Notes: generated from the sequence alone by a model not told the origin. Shown: positions 43,764 to 54,143, counted from the stretch's first letter. The stretch: 64,000 bases of DNA from Kineococcus sp. NBC_00420 (GCF_036021035.1 NZ_CP107930.1:4402001-4466000), one strand, 5' to 3'. Numbers and translations are program-made.

Positions 43764-45917
43764 GTGTCTTCTGACGTCGCCGACCCGGCCGTCCTCGCCG
43801 ACCTCGCCACCGCCTGCGGGGTCGCCACGACCTTCACCGACTGGCAGGGGAAGTCGACCACCGTCCCCGCCAGCACCGTCACCGCCGTGCTCACCGCCAT
43901 GGGGTTCGACGTGAGCACCACCGCCGCGGCTCGTCGCGCCCTGCACGACGTCAAGCTCGCCCCGTGGCGCCGGGTGCTGCCACCGGTCGTGGTCGCCCGC
44001 GAGGGACGGCTCCACCACGTCCCCGTCCACGTCGCCCACGGCGACCCCGTCGACGTCGTCGTGGACCTCGAGGACGACGGCGGCTGGGCCCCGCTGCGCC
44101 AGGTCGACCGCTGGATCGACCCCGTGGACGTCGACGGCCACCTCACCGGCCGCGCCACCTTCGAACTCCCCGACGACCTGCCGCTGGGCTGGCACGTCCT
44201 GCGCGCGCGCACCCCGGCGGGTGAGACCGAGTGCCCCGTCGTGGTCACCCCGGACGTGCTCGAACTGCCGCCGACGCTGCGCAGCGGCCGCAGCTGGGGG
44301 TACCAGACCCAGCTGTACTCGGTGCGCTCCTCGCGCTCCTGGGGCATCGGCGACCTCGCCGACCTCGCCGACCTCTCGGCCGTGGGGGCCTCCCAGGGGG
44401 CGGGCTGGATCCTGGTGAACCCCCTCGCCGCGGCCTCGCCCGTCCCGCCGATGGAGGCCTCGCCGTACCTGCCGACCACCCGGCGCTTCGTGAACCCCGT
44501 CTACCTGCGCGTCGAGGACGTCCACGAGGTCGCCTACCTCTCGCCCGGCGACCGGGCGCTGGTCGAACGCCTCGCCGAACGCGTCCGGCCCGCCGACCAC
44601 GACGCGGGGGAGATCGACCGCGACGCCTCCTGGGCCGCGAAGCGGCAGGCGCTGGACGTCGTCTACGCGCACGGCCGGACCACCGCGCGGGAGGCCGCCT
44701 TCCGCCGCTACGTCGCCACCGAGGAGCCGGGGCTCTCCGGTTTCGCCACGTGGTGCGCGCTGGCCGAGCACTTCGGGCTGCCCGCCTCGGAGTGGCCGGC
44801 CGAGGCGGCCGACCCCGCGGCGGCGCAGGCGTCCGGGCTGGTCGACGAGCTCGCCGACCGCATCGAGTTCCACCGCTGGCTGCAGTGGCAGTGCGACGAG
44901 CAGCTGCGCACCGCCCAGGACGCCGCCACCGCGCCGGGCACCGGCCCGGGGATCGTCCACGACCTCGCCGTCGGCGTGCACCCCGACGGGGCCGACGTCT
45001 GGTCACTGGGCGACGCCCTCGCGCACGGGGTCACCGTCGGCGCCCCGCCGGACGCGTTCAACCAGCAGGGCCAGGACTGGAGCCAGCCGCCGTGGCGGCC
45101 CGACCGCCTCGCCGACCTGGCCTACCGCCCCTTCCGCGACATGGTCCGCACGATCCTGCGGCATGCCGGTGGCCTGCGGGTCGACCACGTGCTGGGGCTG
45201 TTCCGGCTGTGGTGGATCCCGCAGGACGCCCCGCCCGCGGAGGGGACCTACGTCCGCTTCGACCACGAGGCCCTCATCGGCATCCTCGCGCTGGAGGCCC
45301 AGCGCGCCGGTGCCGTCCTCGTCGGCGAGGACCTCGGGACCGTCGAGCCGTGGGTGCGCGACTACCTCGCCGACCGCGGGATCCTCGGCAGCGCCGTCCT
45401 CTGGTTCGAGTACGACGAGGCCGAGCCGAAGGCGCCCGAGGACTTCCGCGAACTCGCGCTGGCCAGCGTCACCGTGCACGACCTCCCGCCGACCGCCGGA
45501 TACCTCGCCCAGGAGCACGTCGCCCTGCGCGACCGGCTCGGGCTGCTGACCCGGCCGGTCGCCGAGGAACGCGCCCGCGACGCCGCCGAGCAGGAACGCA
45601 TCCTCGGTCTGGTCCGCGACCGCGGGCTGCTCGCCGCGGGCGCCGACGAGCAGGCGACCGTCGAGGCGTTGCACCGCTACCTCGCGCTGTCGCCCTCGCT
45701 GATGGTCGGGGTCTCGCTGGTCGACGCCGTGGGGGACCGCCGGACCCAGAACCAGCCGGGGACCTCGTTGGAGTACCCGAACTGGCGGATGCCCCTGACC
45801 GGGCCCGACGGCGAGGTCGTCCTGCTCGAGGACCTGGCCACCGACCCCCGGGTGCAGTCGCTGGCCCGGGCCGTCGAGCAGGCGCTCGCGGAACCGGGCG
45901 ACCCCGCGCAGCGGTGA
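43764..45917 (+). CDS. malQ: 4-alpha-glucanotransferase (amylomaltase, GH77)
   Basis: A 717-residue GH77 enzyme with the actinobacterial N-terminal extension (residues ~1-165) before the barrel. The nucleophile Asp is in RVDHVLGLFRLWW, the Glu in LVGEDLGTV and the third Asp in TVHDLPPTAGY. It transfers maltosyl units between maltodextrins and feeds glucose and longer dextrins to catabolism. CAGAGT lies 6 bases before GTG 43764, a weak leaderless pattern. Confidence 0.93.
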   Translation: MSSDVADPAVLADLATACGVATTFTDWQGKSTTVPASTVTAVLTAMGFDVSTTAAARRALHDVKLAPWRRVLPPVVVAREGRLHHVPVHVAHGDPVDVVVDLEDDGGWAPLRQVDRWIDPVDVDGHLTGRATFELPDDLPLGWHVLRARTPAGETECPVVVTPDVLELPPTLRSGRSWGYQTQLYSVRSSRSWGIGDLADLADLSAVGASQGAGWILVNPLAAASPVPPMEASPYLPTTRRFVNPVYLRVEDVHEVAYLSPGDRALVERLAERVRPADHDAGEIDRDASWAAKRQALDVVYAHGRTTAREAAFRRYVATEEPGLSGFATWCALAEHFGLPASEWPAEAADPAAAQASGLVDELADRIEFHRWLQWQCDEQLRTAQDAATAPGTGPGIVHDLAVGVHPDGADVWSLGDALAHGVTVGAPPDAFNQQGQDWSQPPWRPDRLADLAYRPFRDMVRTILRHAGGLRVDHVLGLFRLWWIPQDAPPAEGTYVRFDHEALIGILALEAQRAGAVLVGEDLGTVEPWVRDYLADRGILGSAVLWFEYDEAEPKAPEDFRELALASVTVHDLPPTAGYLAQEHVALRDRLGLLTRPVAEERARDAAEQERILGLVRDRGLLAAGADEQATVEALHRYLALSPSLMVGVSLVDAVGDRRTQNQPGTSLEYPNWRMPLTGPDGEVVLLEDLATDPRVQSLARAVEQALAEPGDPAQR

Positions 45918-45974
45918 ACCTGACCTGAGGCCCGACCCGCTCCTCCCCGGGGGTGGAGCTCGGCGCTCAACGCG

Positions 45975-46008
45975 ACGGGACCGGGTGCCGCGAGGCACCC
46001 GGTCCCGT
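45975..46008. terminator. Bidirectional terminator between malQ and pepN
   Basis: Perfect 15-base arms (45975-45989 and 45994-46008) with a GCGA loop, between convergent genes. Confidence 0.9.
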
Positions 46009-46015
46009 TCTCACG

Positions 46016-48571
46016 TCAGTGCGTGTCGCGCTCCTGGGCCCGCAGCGCGCGGGCGACGCCGTCGCGGTTCTCCAGGACCAGACGGCGCAGGGCCGGCGGT
46101 GCGTCGGGTTCGTCCTCGAGCCACCGGTCGGTGCGTTCCACGAGGGCGCTGTCCGCCAGCTCGAGCGGGTAGAGGCCCGTCACGATCTGCTGGGCCATCT
46201 CGTTGGTGCGCTCCGCCCACACCCCGCGCAGAGCGGCGAAGTACGGCTCCACGAACGGACGCAGCAGCGCCTCGTCGTGAGCCCGCCCGAAGCCGCCGAT
46301 CACCGAGGCCTGCACGGCGTTCGGCAGGTCCCCCTTCGTCACGACGTCGTCCCAGGCCCGCTGCTTGGCCGCCGGCGTCGGCAGGGCCGCGCGGGCGGCG
46401 GCGGCGGAGCGCTGCCCCGTGGCCGTCGCGTCGCGCGCCAGTTCGGCGTCGATCGCGTCGGCGCCGAGGGTGCCGCCGGCGACGAGCGCTGTCAGCAGGA
46501 CCCAGCGCATGTCGGCGTCGACCTCGAGACCCTCGATGACCTGCGACCCGTCGTAGAGACCGGCGACGATCGCGAGGTGGGCCTCGCTGCGGGCGAAGGA
46601 GGCGAACGACCGCACGAACTGCAGCTGGGTGTCACTGCCGGCCGGTGCGGCCCGGAGCAGTTCCAGCAGCGTGTCCGCGGTGCGGGAGCGGACCTCGTCG
46701 CGGTGGGCGGGGGCGGTGTACAGCTCCACCGTCGTGCTCAGCTGGCGCAGCAGCACCAGCGCGACCGTGGAGTCGGCCCGGGCCGCGTCCCCGGGCAGCA
46801 GCGTCGTGAGCAGCAGGTCGACGTAGTCGCGGGCGGGGGACTCCCCGTCGCGCGTCATGTCCCACAGCGCCGCCGACACCAGCGAACGCGGCAGCGAGTC
46901 GCGGAAGGCGTCGAGGTGCTGCAGCGCCGTGGTGAGCGAGGCCTCGTCGAGGCGGATCTTGGCGTAGGCGAGGTCGTCGTCGTTGACCAGCAGCAGGTCG
47001 GGACGCTTGCGGCCCACCAGCTGCGGCAGGTCGGTGCTCGCCCCCGCCGCGTCCAGCTCGATGCGGTCGGTGCGTTCGAAGGTGCCGTCGACGAGGTCGT
47101 AGCACCCGAGGGCGATCCGGTGCGCCCGCAGGTGCGGGTGCGCGGACGGGGCCTCCTGGACCAGGGCGGCCGCCGTGACGGTGCCGTCCGCGTCGGTGCT
47201 CAGCACCGGGCGCAGCGTCGCGACGCCCGCGGTCTCCAGCCACTCCCGCGACCAGGCGCCGAGGTCACGGCCGGAGGTCTTCTCCAGCTCCCGCAGCAGG
47301 TCCACGAGCTCGGTGTTGCCGAAGGCGTGGCGGGCGAAGTAGGCCCGGACCCCGGCCAGAAATTCCTCACGGCCGACGTAGGCCACGAGCTGCTTGAGGA
47401 CGCTGGCGCCCTTGGCGTAGGTGATGCCGTCGAAGTTCACCTCGACGTCCTCGAGGTCGTTGATCTCGGCGACGATCGGGTGCGTCGTGGGGAGCTGGTC
47501 CTGGCGGTAGGCCCAGGACTTCTCCAGGGAGTTGAACGTCGTCCAGGAACCCCGCCACTCCGTCGCCTCGGCCGCGCAGAGCGTCGACGCGAACTCCGCG
47601 AAGGACTCGTTGAGCCACAGGTCGTTCCACCAGCGCATCGTCACCAGGTCGCCGAACCACATGTGCGCCAGCTCGTGCAGGATCGTGACGACGCGGCGTT
47701 CGACGGTGGCCTGGGGGACCTTCGAGCGGAAGACGTAGCTCTCCACGAAGGTCACCGCCCCGGCGTTCTCCATCGCCCCGGCGTTGAACTCCGGGACGAA
47801 CACCTGGTCGTACTTCGCGAAGGGGTAGGCGCGGTCGAACTCGCGCTCGAAGAACTCGAACCCCGCCTTCGTCGCGGCGACGACGTTGTGCGCGTCGAGG
47901 TGCTGGGCCAGCGACTTGCGGCAGTAGACGCCCAACGGGATCGTCCGGCCGTCGGAGGAGACCAGGGAGTCCTCGGAACCCTCGTAGGGCCCGGCGATGA
48001 TCGCCGTCACGTAGGACGAGAGCCGCGGGGTCGGTGCGAAGGTCGTCCGCCGGCCCGCGGCGACGTCCTCGGTGGAGGCGACGGGGGAGTTGGAGACGAC
48101 GCGCCAGTGCGCCGGCGCCGTCACCACGAAGGTGAACCCGGCCTTGAGGTCGGGCTGCTCGAACACCGCGTAGACGCGTCGCGAGTCGGCGACCTCGAAC
48201 TGGGAGTAGAGGTACACCTCGTCGTCGACGGGGTCGACGAAGCGGTGCAGCCCCTCACCGGTGTTCATGTAGCGGCAGTCCGCGACCACGCGCAGCTCGT
48301 TCTCGGCGGCGAGACCGTCGAGGGCGATGCGGGCCTCGTCGGCCACGACGGCGGGGTCGAGGGAGGTCCCGTTGAGGACCACCTCGTGCACGCCGGCGCT
48401 GATGAGGTCGATGAAGGTGGAGGCGCCGGCGGTCGCGGTGAAGCGCACCGTCGTCGTGGAGCGGAACGTGCTGGGGCCGGTCGTCAGGTCCAGGTCGACG
48501 TCGTAGTGCTCGACCTGCACGAGCCCCGCACGGGTCCGCGCCTCCTCGCGCGTCAGGTTCTCGCCGGGCAC
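46016..48571 (-). CDS. pepN: Aminopeptidase N (M1 zinc metallopeptidase)
   Basis: An 851-residue M1 peptidase. Exopeptidase motif GAMEN ([12 protein letters not shown]), zinc site [12 protein letters not shown] (~298) with the downstream Glu in NESFAEF, then the long ERAP-like helical C-terminus. It removes N-terminal residues from peptides in the cytoplasm. The start [15 protein letters not shown] matches actinobacterial homologues; GAGAGGA precedes GTG 48571. Confidence 0.95.
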   Translation of the reverse strand: MPGENLTREEARTRAGLVQVEHYDVDLDLTTGPSTFRSTTTVRFTATAGASTFIDLISAGVHEVVLNGTSLDPAVVADEARIALDGLAAENELRVVADCRYMNTGEGLHRFVDPVDDEVYLYSQFEVADSRRVYAVFEQPDLKAGFTFVVTAPAHWRVVSNSPVASTEDVAAGRRTTFAPTPRLSSYVTAIIAGPYEGSEDSLVSSDGRTIPLGVYCRKSLAQHLDAHNVVAATKAGFEFFEREFDRAYPFAKYDQVFVPEFNAGAMENAGAVTFVESYVFRSKVPQATVERRVVTILHELAHMWFGDLVTMRWWNDLWLNESFAEFASTLCAAEATEWRGSWTTFNSLEKSWAYRQDQLPTTHPIVAEINDLEDVEVNFDGITYAKGASVLKQLVAYVGREEFLAGVRAYFARHAFGNTELVDLLRELEKTSGRDLGAWSREWLETAGVATLRPVLSTDADGTVTAAALVQEAPSAHPHLRAHRIALGCYDLVDGTFERTDRIELDAAGASTDLPQLVGRKRPDLLLVNDDDLAYAKIRLDEASLTTALQHLDAFRDSLPRSLVSAALWDMTRDGESPARDYVDLLLTTLLPGDAARADSTVALVLLRQLSTTVELYTAPAHRDEVRSRTADTLLELLRAAPAGSDTQLQFVRSFASFARSEAHLAIVAGLYDGSQVIEGLEVDADMRWVLLTALVAGGTLGADAIDAELARDATATGQRSAAAARAALPTPAAKQRAWDDVVTKGDLPNAVQASVIGGFGRAHDEALLRPFVEPYFAALRGVWAERTNEMAQQIVTGLYPLELADSALVERTDRWLEDEPDAPPALRRLVLENRDGVARALRAQERDTH

Positions 48572-48699
48572 CGCACGTCCTCTCGTCGTTGGAGCGTCAC
48601 CACGGGATGTCCCCCTGGACGACGCGAAGCACTCTGCCACGAGCCCCCGACCCGTGGCCTGTCGCACCCGGCTGTTCCGTGTCGCAGGTCGGGAGCAGG

Positions 48700-49347
48700 A
48701 TGACCGTCATGACCGCCACGACGCTCGAGAACACCACCGACACCACGACCGCGACCGCCGACTTCTGGTTCGACCCGCTGTGCCCCTGGGCCTGGATGAC
48801 CTCCCGCTGGATCCTCGAGGTCGAGCAGGTGCGCGACATCACCGTCCGCTGGCACGTCATGAGCCTCTCCGTCCTCAACGAGGGCCGGGACCTCCCGCAG
48901 GAGTACCAGGAGCTGATGGCGAAGGGCTGGGGCCCGGTCCGGGTCGTCACCGCCGCGCGCAGCCTGCACGGCGACGAGGTGGTCCTGCCGCTGTACACGG
49001 CCATGGGCACCCGGATCCACCCCGGTGGCAACAAGGACTTCGACGTCGTGATCCGCGAGGCGCTGGCCGAGGTGGGGCTGCCCGCCGACCTCGCGGCCGC
49101 CGCGCACACCGACACCTACGACGCCGAGCTGCGCGCCTCCCACCAGGAGGGGATCACCCGGGTCGGCGAGGACGTCGGGACGCCCGTCGTGGCCTTCGGC
49201 GACGTCGCCTTCTTCGGACCCGTCGTGACCCCCACCCCCAGGGGCGAGGACGCGGGTCGGCTGTGGGACGGCTGCGTCCTCGTCGCCGGGACCCCGGGGT
49301 TCTTCGAGCTCAAGCGCACCCGCACCCAGGGTCCCGTCTTCGACTGA
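48700..49347 (+). CDS. DsbA-fold protein, mycothiol-dependent nitroreductase-like (Mrx2 family)
   Basis: A 215-residue thioredoxin-fold/DsbA protein. The active-site segment reads [13 protein letters not shown]: Cys28 is kept but the second Cys of CPWC is Ala. The family (M. tuberculosis Rv2466c) uses mycothiol and reduces nitro compounds or disulfides. A single Cys suggests a monothiol, mycothiol-conjugate mechanism. A second ATG at 48709 lies 7 bases after CAGGAT and could be a leaderless start. Confidence 0.82.
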   Translation: MTVMTATTLENTTDTTTATADFWFDPLCPWAWMTSRWILEVEQVRDITVRWHVMSLSVLNEGRDLPQEYQELMAKGWGPVRVVTAARSLHGDEVVLPLYTAMGTRIHPGGNKDFDVVIREALAEVGLPADLAAAAHTDTYDAELRASHQEGITRVGEDVGTPVVAFGDVAFFGPVVTPTPRGEDAGRLWDGCVLVAGTPGFFELKRTRTQGPVFD

Positions 49348-49350
49348 TCG

Positions 49351-50028
49351 TCAGGTCACGATCCGCTGGGGGAGTCCGCGCTCGTCCGGCTCCCCGCCGA
49401 GGACGGCGGCGACACCCTCGACGAACCGCAACGCCGACCACGCGCACGCGGCCGCGTCGAGGTGGTCGTCGCCCGCGGGCGCGGGCGGCCCGTCCAGCCA
49501 GCCGGCGAGGGCCGCGACGCGCGCCTCGCGCCCGGCGGGGGTCTTCTTCGGCGGCAGGACCGCCCCGGTCATCGCGGCGAACGAGAGCTCGGGGTGGGTC
49601 TCCACCGCGAGCCGCCGCACCCGGTCCTGCGTCAGGGCCTCGTCGAGGGCGAGGACGGGCCCGCGCAACCCCCACGTCTGGGCCGAGAGACCCTTCCCCC
49701 GCAGGAGCTCCCGGGACACCTGCCGCGCCGCGGTGTAGTCGGGTGCCCGCAGCACCGCGCGCGGCGGGACGAGGAAGACCCGGGCGTGGGCGCGACCGAG
49801 GGCCCGCTTCGCGAGCCGGTCGGCGGGGCGCCAGTCGTCGCGGGGCAGACCGATCGGGACGTCGAACCCGACGGCGAGGGCACCGGGCGCCGTCGCGAGG
49901 ACCGCTTCGACCCCGGGTCCGGGCGCCGACCGCCACGCCAGCAGCCGCGCGGAGTGAGACGTGCCCTCGACGACGGCCACGGCCCAGCCCCCGCGAGCGC
50001 CGTCCACCCCGAGCACCACCGACCCCAT
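49351..50028 (-). CDS. DUF429 family protein
   Basis: A 225-residue protein with an RNase-H-like fold start (VVLGVDGARGGWAVAVVEG), GFDVPIGLP, and ETHPELSFAAMTG followed by GDDHLDAAACAWSA. Conserved acidic residues suggest a metal-dependent nuclease fold, but the family has no settled function. ATG 50028 fits the first strand. It converges with the preceding gene with only three bases between stops. Confidence 0.8.
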   Translation of the reverse strand: MGSVVLGVDGARGGWAVAVVEGTSHSARLLAWRSAPGPGVEAVLATAPGALAVGFDVPIGLPRDDWRPADRLAKRALGRAHARVFLVPPRAVLRAPDYTAARQVSRELLRGKGLSAQTWGLRGPVLALDEALTQDRVRRLAVETHPELSFAAMTGAVLPPKKTPAGREARVAALAGWLDGPPAPAGDDHLDAAACAWSALRFVEGVAAVLGGEPDERGLPQRIVT

Positions 50029-50064
50029 GACGCGATCCTGGCAGGGGACTGCCAAGCTGGCTCC

Positions 50065-50553
50065 ATGCGCGTCCACGTCGGTACCGACCACGCCGGGTTC
50101 GAGCTCAAGGAGTACCTCGTCGCCCACCTGCGCGAGCAGGGGCACGACGTCGTCGACCACGGGGCGCCGGTCTACGACTCCGTCGACGACTACCCGCCCT
50201 TCATCCTGCGCGCCGCGCTCGCCGTGTCGCAGGAGCCGGGCAGCCTCGGCATCGTCATCGGCGGCTCCGGCAACGGGGAGCAGATCGCCGCGAACGTCGT
50301 CCCCGGCATCCGGTGCGCGCTGGCGTGGTCCGTCGACACCGCCCGGCTGGCCCGCGAGCACAACGACGCCCAGTGCGTCGGCATCGGCGCCCGCATGCAC
50401 AGCCTCGAGGAGGCCACGCTGCTGGCCGACACCTTCCTCGCGACGCCGTTCTCGAACGACCCGCGCCACGTCCGGCGCATCGAGATGCTCGACGACTTCG
50501 CCCGCACGGGGGAGCTGCCGACCCTGCCGGCGAGCGCCACCGACGGGTCCTGA
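50065..50553 (+). CDS. rpiB: Ribose-5-phosphate isomerase B-type (RpiB/LacAB family)
   Basis: A 162-residue RpiB-fold isomerase: VGTDHAGFELKEYL (Asp/His of ring opening) and IGGSGNGEQIAAN. Glu72 takes the place of the Cys base, as in mycobacterial RpiB. It interconverts ribose-5-phosphate and ribulose-5-phosphate. TGGCAG/CTGCCA flank the gap to the divergent DUF429 gene. Its stop overlaps the glycosylase start. Confidence 0.9.
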   Translation: MRVHVGTDHAGFELKEYLVAHLREQGHDVVDHGAPVYDSVDDYPPFILRAALAVSQEPGSLGIVIGGSGNGEQIAANVVPGIRCALAWSVDTARLAREHNDAQCVGIGARMHSLEEATLLADTFLATPFSNDPRHVRRIEMLDDFARTGELPTLPASATDGS

Positions 50554-51377
50554 TGCCGGAGGGCCACACCGTCCACGGCAACGCCCGTGACCTCTTCGCG
50601 CGCTTCGGCCGGTCGCCGGTCTGGGTGAGCAGCCCGCAGGGGCGCTTCACCGAGGGGGCCGCGTTGCTGCACGACGCGACGCTGGTCGCCGTCGAGGCGC
50701 ACGGCAAGCACCTGCTCGCGCGCTTCGACAACGGGCGCGTCCTGCACGTCCACCTCGGTCTGTACGGCAAGTGGACGGCCGGCGACGGGCAACCGGAGCC
50801 GCCGCGTGGCCAGGTCCGGGTGCGTCTGGAGGCGGAGGGCGGCTGGGCGGACCTGCGCGGCCCGACCGCCTGCGAGGTCCTGGACCCCGGGGGCGTCGAG
50901 GCGCTGCACGCCCGGCTGGGGCAGGACCCGCTGCGCTCCGACGCCGACCAGGCCGTCGCCTTCGAGCGGATCAGCCGCAGCCGGACGACCCTCGGGGCGC
51001 TGCTCATGCAGCAGGAGGTCGTCGCCGGGGTGGGAGCGGTCTACCGGGCGGAGGTGCTCTTCCGCGCGGGCGTCAACCCCTACCGCCCGGGCCGTGAGGT
51101 GACCCGGGAGGAGTGGGAGTCCGTCTGGGGCGACCTGGTGCTGCTCATGCGGGCCGGTCTGAAGGCCGGCCGGATCGTGACGACCCGCCCCGAGCACCGC
51201 GCGAAGCGGAAGGGGACGCCGACCCGGGGCGATGCGTTCTACGTCTACCGCCGGGCGGGAGAGCCGTGCCGGTTGTGCTCCACGCCGGTCGAGTACGCGC
51301 AGATGGTCAACCGGCACCTGACGTGGTGTCCGACCTGCCAGCCTCGTGAGTTGAATACCGCCAGTCGCATTCCGTAG
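50553..51377 (+). CDS. Fpg/Nei-family DNA glycosylase
   Basis: A 274-residue base-excision enzyme. N-terminal MPEGHTVHGNARDL gives the catalytic Pro2/Glu3 (the GHTVH form is typical of Nei-like enzymes). A helix-two-turn-helix follows (LGALLMQQEVVAGVGAVYRAE) and a C-terminal zinc finger (CRLC ... CPTC). It removes oxidised pyrimidines or purines and nicks the strand. One-base overlap with rpiB (TGATG). Confidence 0.92.
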   Translation: MPEGHTVHGNARDLFARFGRSPVWVSSPQGRFTEGAALLHDATLVAVEAHGKHLLARFDNGRVLHVHLGLYGKWTAGDGQPEPPRGQVRVRLEAEGGWADLRGPTACEVLDPGGVEALHARLGQDPLRSDADQAVAFERISRSRTTLGALLMQQEVVAGVGAVYRAEVLFRAGVNPYRPGREVTREEWESVWGDLVLLMRAGLKAGRIVTTRPEHRAKRKGTPTRGDAFYVYRRAGEPCRLCSTPVEYAQMVNRHLTWCPTCQPRELNTASRIP

Positions 51378-51392
51378 ACGGAGAGTGACGAC

Positions 51393-51398
51393 TAGAGT
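51393..51398 (+). promoter_or_regulatory. Leaderless promoter -10 of the SpoIIE phosphatase gene
   Basis: TAGAGT, then six bases and ATG 51405. No ribosome site is present. Confidence 0.5.
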
Positions 51399-51404
51399 GC
51401 TCCC

Positions 51405-52529
51405 ATGCAGCGGTCAACCCCGCGGCCACCACGCAGCGTGGCGTCGCGACGGTCAGGGCTGCTCAGTGCCGCTCAGCGTGCGTCCTGGCGCCGGTTGCTC
51501 GCCCGCCCACCCCAGACGCCGGCGCTCCTCGTCCTCTCCGCGGTCGTGCTCGGCGTGGGTCTGGGCTCGGCCTTCACCCGCTGGGTGCCGTTGACGGCGT
51601 TCGTGCCCGCGATCCTGGTCGGTGCCTTCGTGCTGCGGATGTCGCGGATGCTGGCGCTCTGCCTCGTGGCGGTCCCGGCGATGTTCATCGCGATCGTCGT
51701 CCGCGCCGACGACCCCCGGCCCGTGTCACCGAGCGTTCTCGTCGTCATCGCGATCACGGCCGGGATGGCGATCGTCTTCGCCCGGGGGCGCGACCAGCTC
51801 GGACTGACCGGGTACCTCGGCGAGGCCATGCTCGTCGACCTGCGCGACCGGCTGATGTCCCAGGGGGACCTGCCGGAGCTGCCCCCGGGGTGGCACGTCG
51901 AGGGTCTGCTGCAGCCCGCGCACGGGGACGCGTTCTCGGGTGACGTCCTGCTCTCCTCCGTCTCGCCCGATGGCACCCGGTTCGAGGTGGTCCTGGTCGA
52001 CGTCTCCGGGAAGGGGCAGGACGCGGGCAGTCGCGGACTGCTGCTCTCGGGGGCCTTCGGTGGGCTGCTCGGATCGGTGTCGCCGCACGAGTTCCTCCCC
52101 GCCGCCAACCGCTACGTGCTGCGGCAGGACTGGTTCGAGGGCTTCGCGACGGCCGTGCACCTGGCGGTCGACCTCACCTCGGGGAAGGTGAGCGTCTCCT
52201 CGGCCGGACACCCACCGGTCGTGCACGCGCACTCCGTCGAGAGCGCGGAGCTGCTGGACGCGGCGCACGGGCCCCTGCTCGGTGTCGTCCCCGACGCGGA
52301 CTTCCCGCCCGTCACGGCGACCCTCGAACCCGGGGACGCCCTGCTCGTCTACTCCGACGGGGTCGTCGAGCAGCGCGACGTCGACCTCGGCGAGGGCATC
52401 GGTTCCCTGGTCCGCAGGCTGCTGGCCCTCACCCCCGACCAGCGCTCCGGGTCGCTGCCCCGGCTCGTCGCGGACGGGGCCGACGGCGACTCCGACGACC
52501 GCACCGCGCTGCTGCTCTGGCGCGACTAA
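51405..52529 (+). CDS. Membrane-bound SpoIIE-type (PP2C) serine phosphatase
   Basis: A 374-residue protein. A basic N-terminus and about three membrane helices (residues ~35-125) are followed by a PP2C/SpoIIE domain with metal ligands in SGDVLLSSV, VVLVDVSGKGQDA, VYSDGVVEQRD and DDRTALLLW. It should dephosphorylate a Ser/Thr-phosphorylated partner, often an anti-anti-sigma factor, but no such partner is encoded next to it. Its stop overlaps that of the convergent kinase gene by 4 bases. Confidence 0.87.
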   Translation: MQRSTPRPPRSVASRRSGLLSAAQRASWRRLLARPPQTPALLVLSAVVLGVGLGSAFTRWVPLTAFVPAILVGAFVLRMSRMLALCLVAVPAMFIAIVVRADDPRPVSPSVLVVIAITAGMAIVFARGRDQLGLTGYLGEAMLVDLRDRLMSQGDLPELPPGWHVEGLLQPAHGDAFSGDVLLSSVSPDGTRFEVVLVDVSGKGQDAGSRGLLLSGAFGGLLGSVSPHEFLPAANRYVLRQDWFEGFATAVHLAVDLTSGKVSVSSAGHPPVVHAHSVESAELLDAAHGPLLGVVPDADFPPVTATLEPGDALLVYSDGVVEQRDVDLGEGIGSLVRRLLALTPDQRSGSLPRLVADGADGDSDDRTALLLWRD

Positions 52530-53746
52530 CCCCGCGCCGGGAGCTCTCCCCGGATCCCGGCCGCGGCACGTTCGCCGTGCTCGGCGCCGAGGTCGGCGGC
52601 CAGTCGTCGCAGCAACGGGGCCGCGTCGCGCACGCAGACCCGCGGGTCGGGTTCGAGGTCCGTCAACGCCCGTGCGTCCGCGAAGCCCGCGGCCCGCCAC
52701 CGCTGCTCGGGGAGGTCGCGCCGGCCGCTGAGCACGACCACCGGGACCCCCGTCCTCGCGGCCGCCGTCGCGATCCCCACCGGGGTCTTCCCGCCCAGGG
52801 ACTGCTCGTCGAAGCTGCCCTCGCCGGTGATGACGAGGTCGGCGCCCGCGGTGCGGTGGTCCCAGTTCGCGAACTCCAGCACGACGTCGATGCCCGGGCG
52901 GCGGACCGCCCCGAACAGGCCGAGGGCCACCAGACCCGTCCCGCCCGCGGCCCCCGCGCCCGGGGTGTCGCGCGCGTCCACGCCGGTCGTGGCCGCCAGG
53001 ACGTCGGCGAAGCGGGTCAGCGCACGCTCGAGCAGGTCGACGTCGGCGGGGGAGGCACCCTTCTGCGGTCCGAACACGGCGGCCGCCCCCCGCGGCCCCA
53101 GCAGCGGGTGGTCGACGTCGGCGGCCAGCGTCCAGCGCGCGGCGCGTGCCCTCGGATCGAGCCCGGTGAGGTCGATGCGGTCGAGGTCGAGCAGGGCCGC
53201 TCCGCCGTCGGGCAGGTCGTGGCCGTCCGCGTCGAGGAGCCGGGCGCCCAGGCCGACGAGGATCCCGGCGCCGCCGTCGGTGCTCGCACTGCCACCGACG
53301 GCCAGGACGACGTGCTCGGCGGCGAAGTCGAGGGCGGAGCGGATCAACTGCCCGGTGCCGCGGGTCGTGGCGGTCAGCGGGGCGGGGACCCCGCCCTGCA
53401 ACCGGTCCAGCCCGGAGGCCTGCGCCATCTCCACGACCGCGGTGTCGCCGTCGCGGGCGAAGGTCGCCTCCAGGGTCTCCCCGGTCGGGCCGGCGACGCG
53501 GGTCGCCACGGCCCGGAAGCCCGCCGAGCGCAGCGCCGCCTCCACCGTCCCCTCGCCCCCGTCGGCGACGGGGATCTCGGTCCAGGCGAACGTGCGACCC
53601 ACGGTGGCGACGTCGCGGGTGAGCTCCCCGAAGGCGCCCTCGAAGCCCTCGCGGAAGCCGTCCGCGATCGTGCGGGCGACCTCGGCCGCGGTCAGCGAAC
53701 CCTTGAACTTGTCCGGGGCCACGACGACGTGGAAGGCAGACGACAT
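52526..53746 (-). CDS. glxK: Glycerate kinase (GlxK/GarK family)
   Basis: A 406-residue enzyme: VVAPDKFKGSLTAAEVA, IPVADGGEGTVEA, AVGGSASTDGGAGILVGLGARLLD, and VITGEGSFDEQSLGGKTP. It phosphorylates D-glycerate with ATP. TAGGGT lies 6 bases before ATG 53746, so a leaderless mRNA is likely. Confidence 0.94.
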   Translation of the reverse strand: MSSAFHVVVAPDKFKGSLTAAEVARTIADGFREGFEGAFGELTRDVATVGRTFAWTEIPVADGGEGTVEAALRSAGFRAVATRVAGPTGETLEATFARDGDTAVVEMAQASGLDRLQGGVPAPLTATTRGTGQLIRSALDFAAEHVVLAVGGSASTDGGAGILVGLGARLLDADGHDLPDGGAALLDLDRIDLTGLDPRARAARWTLAADVDHPLLGPRGAAAVFGPQKGASPADVDLLERALTRFADVLAATTGVDARDTPGAGAAGGTGLVALGLFGAVRRPGIDVVLEFANWDHRTAGADLVITGEGSFDEQSLGGKTPVGIATAAARTGVPVVVLSGRRDLPEQRWRAAGFADARALTDLEPDPRVCVRDAAPLLRRLAADLGAEHGERAAAGIRGELPARG

Positions 53747-53821
53747 GTCGGGACCCTACAGATCACCGCGGGTGATCCCGGGGAACGACGGAGCGGCCGG
53801 CCCCGAGGGGACCGGCCGCTG

Positions 53822-53895
53822 TGGAGCGGGTGACGAGAATCGAACTCGCGTAGCTAGTTTGGAAGACTAGGGCTCTACCATTGAGCTACACCCGC
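53822..53895 (-). tRNA. tRNA-Gly (TCC)
   Basis: Cloverleaf on the minus strand with acceptor GCGGGTG/CACCCGC, anticodon stem CTAGT/ACTAG, loop CTTCCAA (anticodon TCC) and T-loop TTCGATT. Discriminator T and an encoded CCA are included. Confidence 0.95.
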
Positions 53896-53973
53896 GTGCA
53901 CGGACAAGCCTGCCACAACCCTGCGGGCAGGAGCAGCGCACCGTGCGGGGACAGCGTAACGGGTCCGGAGCGG

Positions 53974-53979
53974 TAGCCT
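53974..53979 (+). promoter_or_regulatory. -10 element of tRNA-Pro
   Basis: TAGCCT, 27 bases before the tRNA-Pro gene. The spacing matches the -10 of tRNA-Arg in this window. Confidence 0.45.
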
Positions 53980-54006
53980 GCTCCAGTACCGCCTGCGTGG
54001 TGGTCG

Positions 54007-54080
54007 CGGGGTGTGGCGCAGCTTGGTAGCGCGTCCGCTTTGGGAGCGGAAGGCCCCCGGTTCGAATCCGGGTACCCCGA
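54007..54080 (+). tRNA. tRNA-Pro (TGG)
   Basis: Cloverleaf with acceptor CGGGGTG/TACCCCG, anticodon stem TCCGC/GCGGA, loop TTTGGGA (anticodon TGG) and T arm CCCGG-TTCGAAT-CCGGG. CCA is not encoded. Confidence 0.96.
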
Positions 54081-54143
54081 CGGACACGCGGGTGTCGCCG
54101 TACGTGGCGGCGCTCGCGCACGAAAGAGCCCCGACGCGGCAGC

